The notes below the pieces were generated by a model. The model worked only from the letters and a program-made list of their open reading frames with translations, did not search any database and had not been told where the DNA came from. Of a DNA stretch of 64,000 nt, positions 61,653 to 64,000 are shown one piece after another (the stretch's first letter is position 1; every line of letters begins with the position of its first letter). The DNA comes from Symbiodinium natans (lineage: Eukaryota > Sar > Dinophyceae > Suessiales > Symbiodiniaceae). A program made the translations under genes and the position numbers. Location: contig CAJNDS010000502.1 in the NCBI GenBank assembly GCA_905221605.1, positions 204,501-268,500 of the forward strand, written 5' to 3'.

Positions 61653-61712
61653 GCTACGGCAGCTACACCAGCACCAGCGCGCCAGACAGCGGCTCCGCCG
61701 GGGGGTGCCAAG
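61653..61712 (+). CDS. Exon-like island, 60 nt
   Basis: Between AACTTAG and a GC-type donor (CAAG/GCGCAG). Encodes YGSYTSTSAPDSGSAGGCQ. Similar in composition to the 57163 island. Confidence 0.3.
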
Positions 61713-61740
61713 GCGCAGCTGGGGAGCTGCGCAGGGGGGG

Positions 61741-62018
61741 GTTTGGGTTTTGGGTTTTGGGTTTTGGGGTTTTGGAGTTTTGGGGTTTTGGGGTTTTGGA
61801 GTTTTGGGGTTTTGGGGTTTTGGGTTTTGGGGTTTTGGGGTTTTGGGGTTTTGGGGTTTTGGGTTTTGGGGTTTTGGGGTTTTGGGGTTTTGGAGTTTTG
61901 GGGTTTTGGGGTTTTGGGGTTTTGGGGTTTTGGGGTTTTGGGGTTTTTGGGGTTTTGGGGTTTTGGGGTTTTGGGGTTTTGGGGTTTTGGGGTTTTGGGG
62001 TTTTGGGGTTTTGGGGTT
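61741..62018. repeat. (GGGGTTTT)n array, about 33 units
   Basis: Nearly perfect G4T4 octamers with a few GGGTTTT, GGAGTTTT and one five-T unit. This is the telomere repeat of hypotrich ciliates and differs from the TTTAGGG type elsewhere in the window. Long ORFs across it (GFWGFGVL repeats) are translation artefacts of the 24-nt period. Confidence 0.97.
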
Positions 62019-62039
62019 GGCTTACAAGTAGGGGTTTAG

Positions 62040-63630
62040 GGTCCCTAAACCTTAAACCCTAAGTCCTAAACCCTAAATCCTAAAACCCTAAATTCGGGCT
62101 TTAGGTTTCTTTTGGATTATTTGGGAAGCGCTTGGGGTTTACGGGCCCTCTCACCTCGACAAACCTGTTCGCTTGAAGGGCTTCAGAGGTTTGAAAGGAC
62201 CCTAATCAACCCTAAGTTTTTGTTTTTTCTGTTTAGGGCTTTTGGGCTTTAGGGCTAAATCCTAGGGTTTAGGGTGTTTGGGTTTGTGGGCCTAGGGTTT
62301 AAATAGCCACTTAGGCCACACTGCCAGTACACACAGGAGGGATCTGTCAGGCCTGAAACAATTCCTCAAGAACACTCCCACCTTTCCGCACGTGTTTAAG
62401 CGGATATCAAAAGAGTCTCTTGCTACGTTAGGCAGCCGCCAGAAGAATAGCCCTAGCAGCTCCCGCTTTCATGTTGTTTTTATTGATTTTCCGGCTTGCA
62501 TCGTTGATTCGATACGGACATCTAAAGCCAAAGTTGGGTACATGGTCTGGGTTTAGGATCGAGAATCACACCATCACGCACTAGAGCAGCAACTCTGGCG
62601 GGCGATGACGACTGAGGAAACGGCCTCGCTCTTCGTGGGATTGAGAGCTTTGAGGATTTGAGAGCAAGACATGCTGTGGGCAGGACCCAGATCATCCAAA
62701 GCCGGCCAAAGAAAGTAGGGAACATTCCTTCCAGAATAGGACTAGTTCACATATTTTGGAAGATTGGGGAGGGGAGGGTGTCCCCAGTGGTTTCAAGATC
62801 ATCAATGCAGTTAGCAACGCTGATTTCACAGGCGCTGCTGCCGTGCCCTTGCCTGTTTTCCTTCGTTTCGGGATGTAGGAACGTGGGCATGTCCCCAAAT
62901 AGGGGCTGGGAAACCCCAAACTTGCGCTGCAGTTCAAACCACGTGTTCTACTTCTGCTTAGAAAATTGTTTCGGGGAATGCTTTCTGCGGACGTACTGCT
63001 AGGACCAAGCGTGGTTGGCCACTTTCCTGTAGCCATTGGTATCTCTCCCAGCCCAGGAGTTTAAGTACCCCACGTCGTCCGGCCCTCAACGCTCCATCTC
63101 AACGATCGAACACTCTAAGCCGAAAACCATAGAGTTCAGAAGTTCAGCGCCCTAAACCCAAGAACCAAAAGCCCCGAAACCCTCCCTTCCAGGCGATGCG
63201 GAGACTTTCGATGCCGGCTATGGCCCGTGCAGCACGTGGCCTTGCGGAGTTTAGAGGTTTAGGCGTTCAGGGGCTCAGGGTCCAAGATCCCATGGCATCA
63301 GGCCTTTACAAGACACGCAACACGCACGCGCACAAGTGCACACGCGCGCACGCGGGCACACGCCAAATCACCCTCAGAATCACTTCAACCCTGGAAACGA
63401 ACTCCCCTAAACCACCCAGCATAGACCTTGAGCCGCCCAGGAGTAGGGTTTAGGTTTAGGGTTTATAAATATAGGGCTTGCGGGATTATAGGTTTAGGGT
63501 TGCGTTATATAGGGCTTGAGGGATAAATGGGTGAAGACTAATTAAGGGTTTAGTGCTTACGGTTGTGGGTTGCGGGTTTAGGGTCTTGGGGGCTTAGGGT
63601 TTAGGCTGTTCTGCAGGGCTTTCGGGGCTT
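62040..63630. other. About 1.6 kb with no recognised gene
   Basis: Short CCCTAAA/TTTAGGG words at the ends, a CG-rich CA/GC alternating tract at about 63316-63365, and opposed ORFs at 62658-63036 that lack known motifs. Confidence 0.5.
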
Positions 63631-63639
63631 TTGGTTCAG

Positions 63640-63764
63640 CTGAGGAGCAAGGGCATCCATGTCCCGAAGCTGGCTGAGGTATGCCCCTGGCGGCATGAAC
63701 AGCGGCTGGTGCCAATACGACATGGACCAAATGGGCATGGTGGCCTACCAGGTCGGGTACTACG
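63640..63764 (+). CDS. Terminal exon-like island(s)
   Basis: After TTGGTTCAG the sequence is coding-like to the GTAGGGG donor at 63765. One frame reads SWLRYAPGGMNSGWCQYD and then MDQMGMVAYQVGYYG. A GTATG at 63679 could alternatively end a 39-nt exon LRSKGIHVPKLAE. The true splice choice cannot be decided here. Confidence 0.35.
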
Positions 63765-64000
63765 GTAGGGGAGGACTTGCGGGCCAGCCTTGCTATCTTT
63801 CAGTTTTCAATATCTGGATTTGTTAGGCGATCTTACTCCGGAATATGCCCCTGAACCCAAACCTTGTGGGTTTGACCTTTGAGGCCTCTTACGGCTGTAG
63901 GGTCTTGCCTGCTACGTCATGCCTTGGGGACACTGTGTTCTCTTGCTGTATTTGCTTGAGAGGATCCTACGCAAAGTTTCTTCAGAGGGTCTCTTGAGGC

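Noticed and set aside
61603-62062. ORFs encoding GFWGFGVL repeats in three frames
   Set aside because: Artefact of the G4T4 array, open in all three plus frames because the octamer contains no stop.

Overview
The window looks like nuclear DNA of a dinoflagellate, probably a Symbiodiniaceae-type alga. This is inferred from four things: the plant/dinoflagellate telomere motif TTTAGGG scattered in dozens of internal blocks in both orientations; a dense load of diverse retroelements; a possible relic of the dinoflagellate spliced leader; and very short exon-like islands with AG acceptors and GT or GC donors. No rRNA, tRNA or CRISPR array was recognised. The sequence is mostly mobile-element coding DNA (4-29 kb and 37.5-40.8 kb), followed by gene-poor, repeat-rich DNA (33-64 kb) holding small exons.

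Layout. 1-4.1 kb: inverted repeats, a C-rich low-complexity block, and a family of diverged direct repeats carrying a palindromic hairpin. 4.16-13.4 kb (minus strand): four overlapping long ORFs that read as one frame-interrupted protein of about 3,100 residues with a complete Upf1-like SF1 helicase. 13.9-15.9 kb: more minus-strand coding fragments and another copy of the hairpin module. 16.1-21.0 kb: a nested DNA transposon of the Merlin/IS1595 type, present as a transposase-bearing copy next to an internally deleted copy. 22.3-29.0 kb (minus): a small helical ORF and a huge LINE-like polyprotein (truncated endonuclease, reverse transcriptase, zinc fingers, RNase H) with a further C-terminal domain that resembles a polymerase palm. 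28.8-30.5 kb: minisatellite and a spliced-leader-like relic. 32-33 kb: a decayed Copia-type pol 3' end.

37.5-40.8 kb: a compact retroelement with RT and RNase H flanked by A1-ORF-B1-A2-B2 split direct repeats. This is the terminal organisation of PAT/Ngaro-type DIRS elements, but no tyrosine recombinase is present. It sits inside TTTAGGG-like repeats.

44.9-57.0 kb (plus strand): three collinear copies of a multi-exon module. Short exons (15, 30, 73 and 93 nt) keep order, length and splice-like borders, while the DNA between them is largely telomere-like and microsatellite repeat. The encoded pieces are Cys-containing and rich in N-glycosylation sequons, so a secreted or surface protein is a reasonable guess. 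57.6-63.8 kb: minisatellites, a strongly structured RNA-like island, a frameshifted kinase-like gene, a G4T4 repeat array and further exon-like islands.

The strongest candidates for something undescribed are the split-repeat element without recombinase, the helicase polyprotein and its possible link to the RT polyprotein upstream on the same strand, the palm-like domain fused to a LINE, and the tandem micro-exon array with telomere-like introns.
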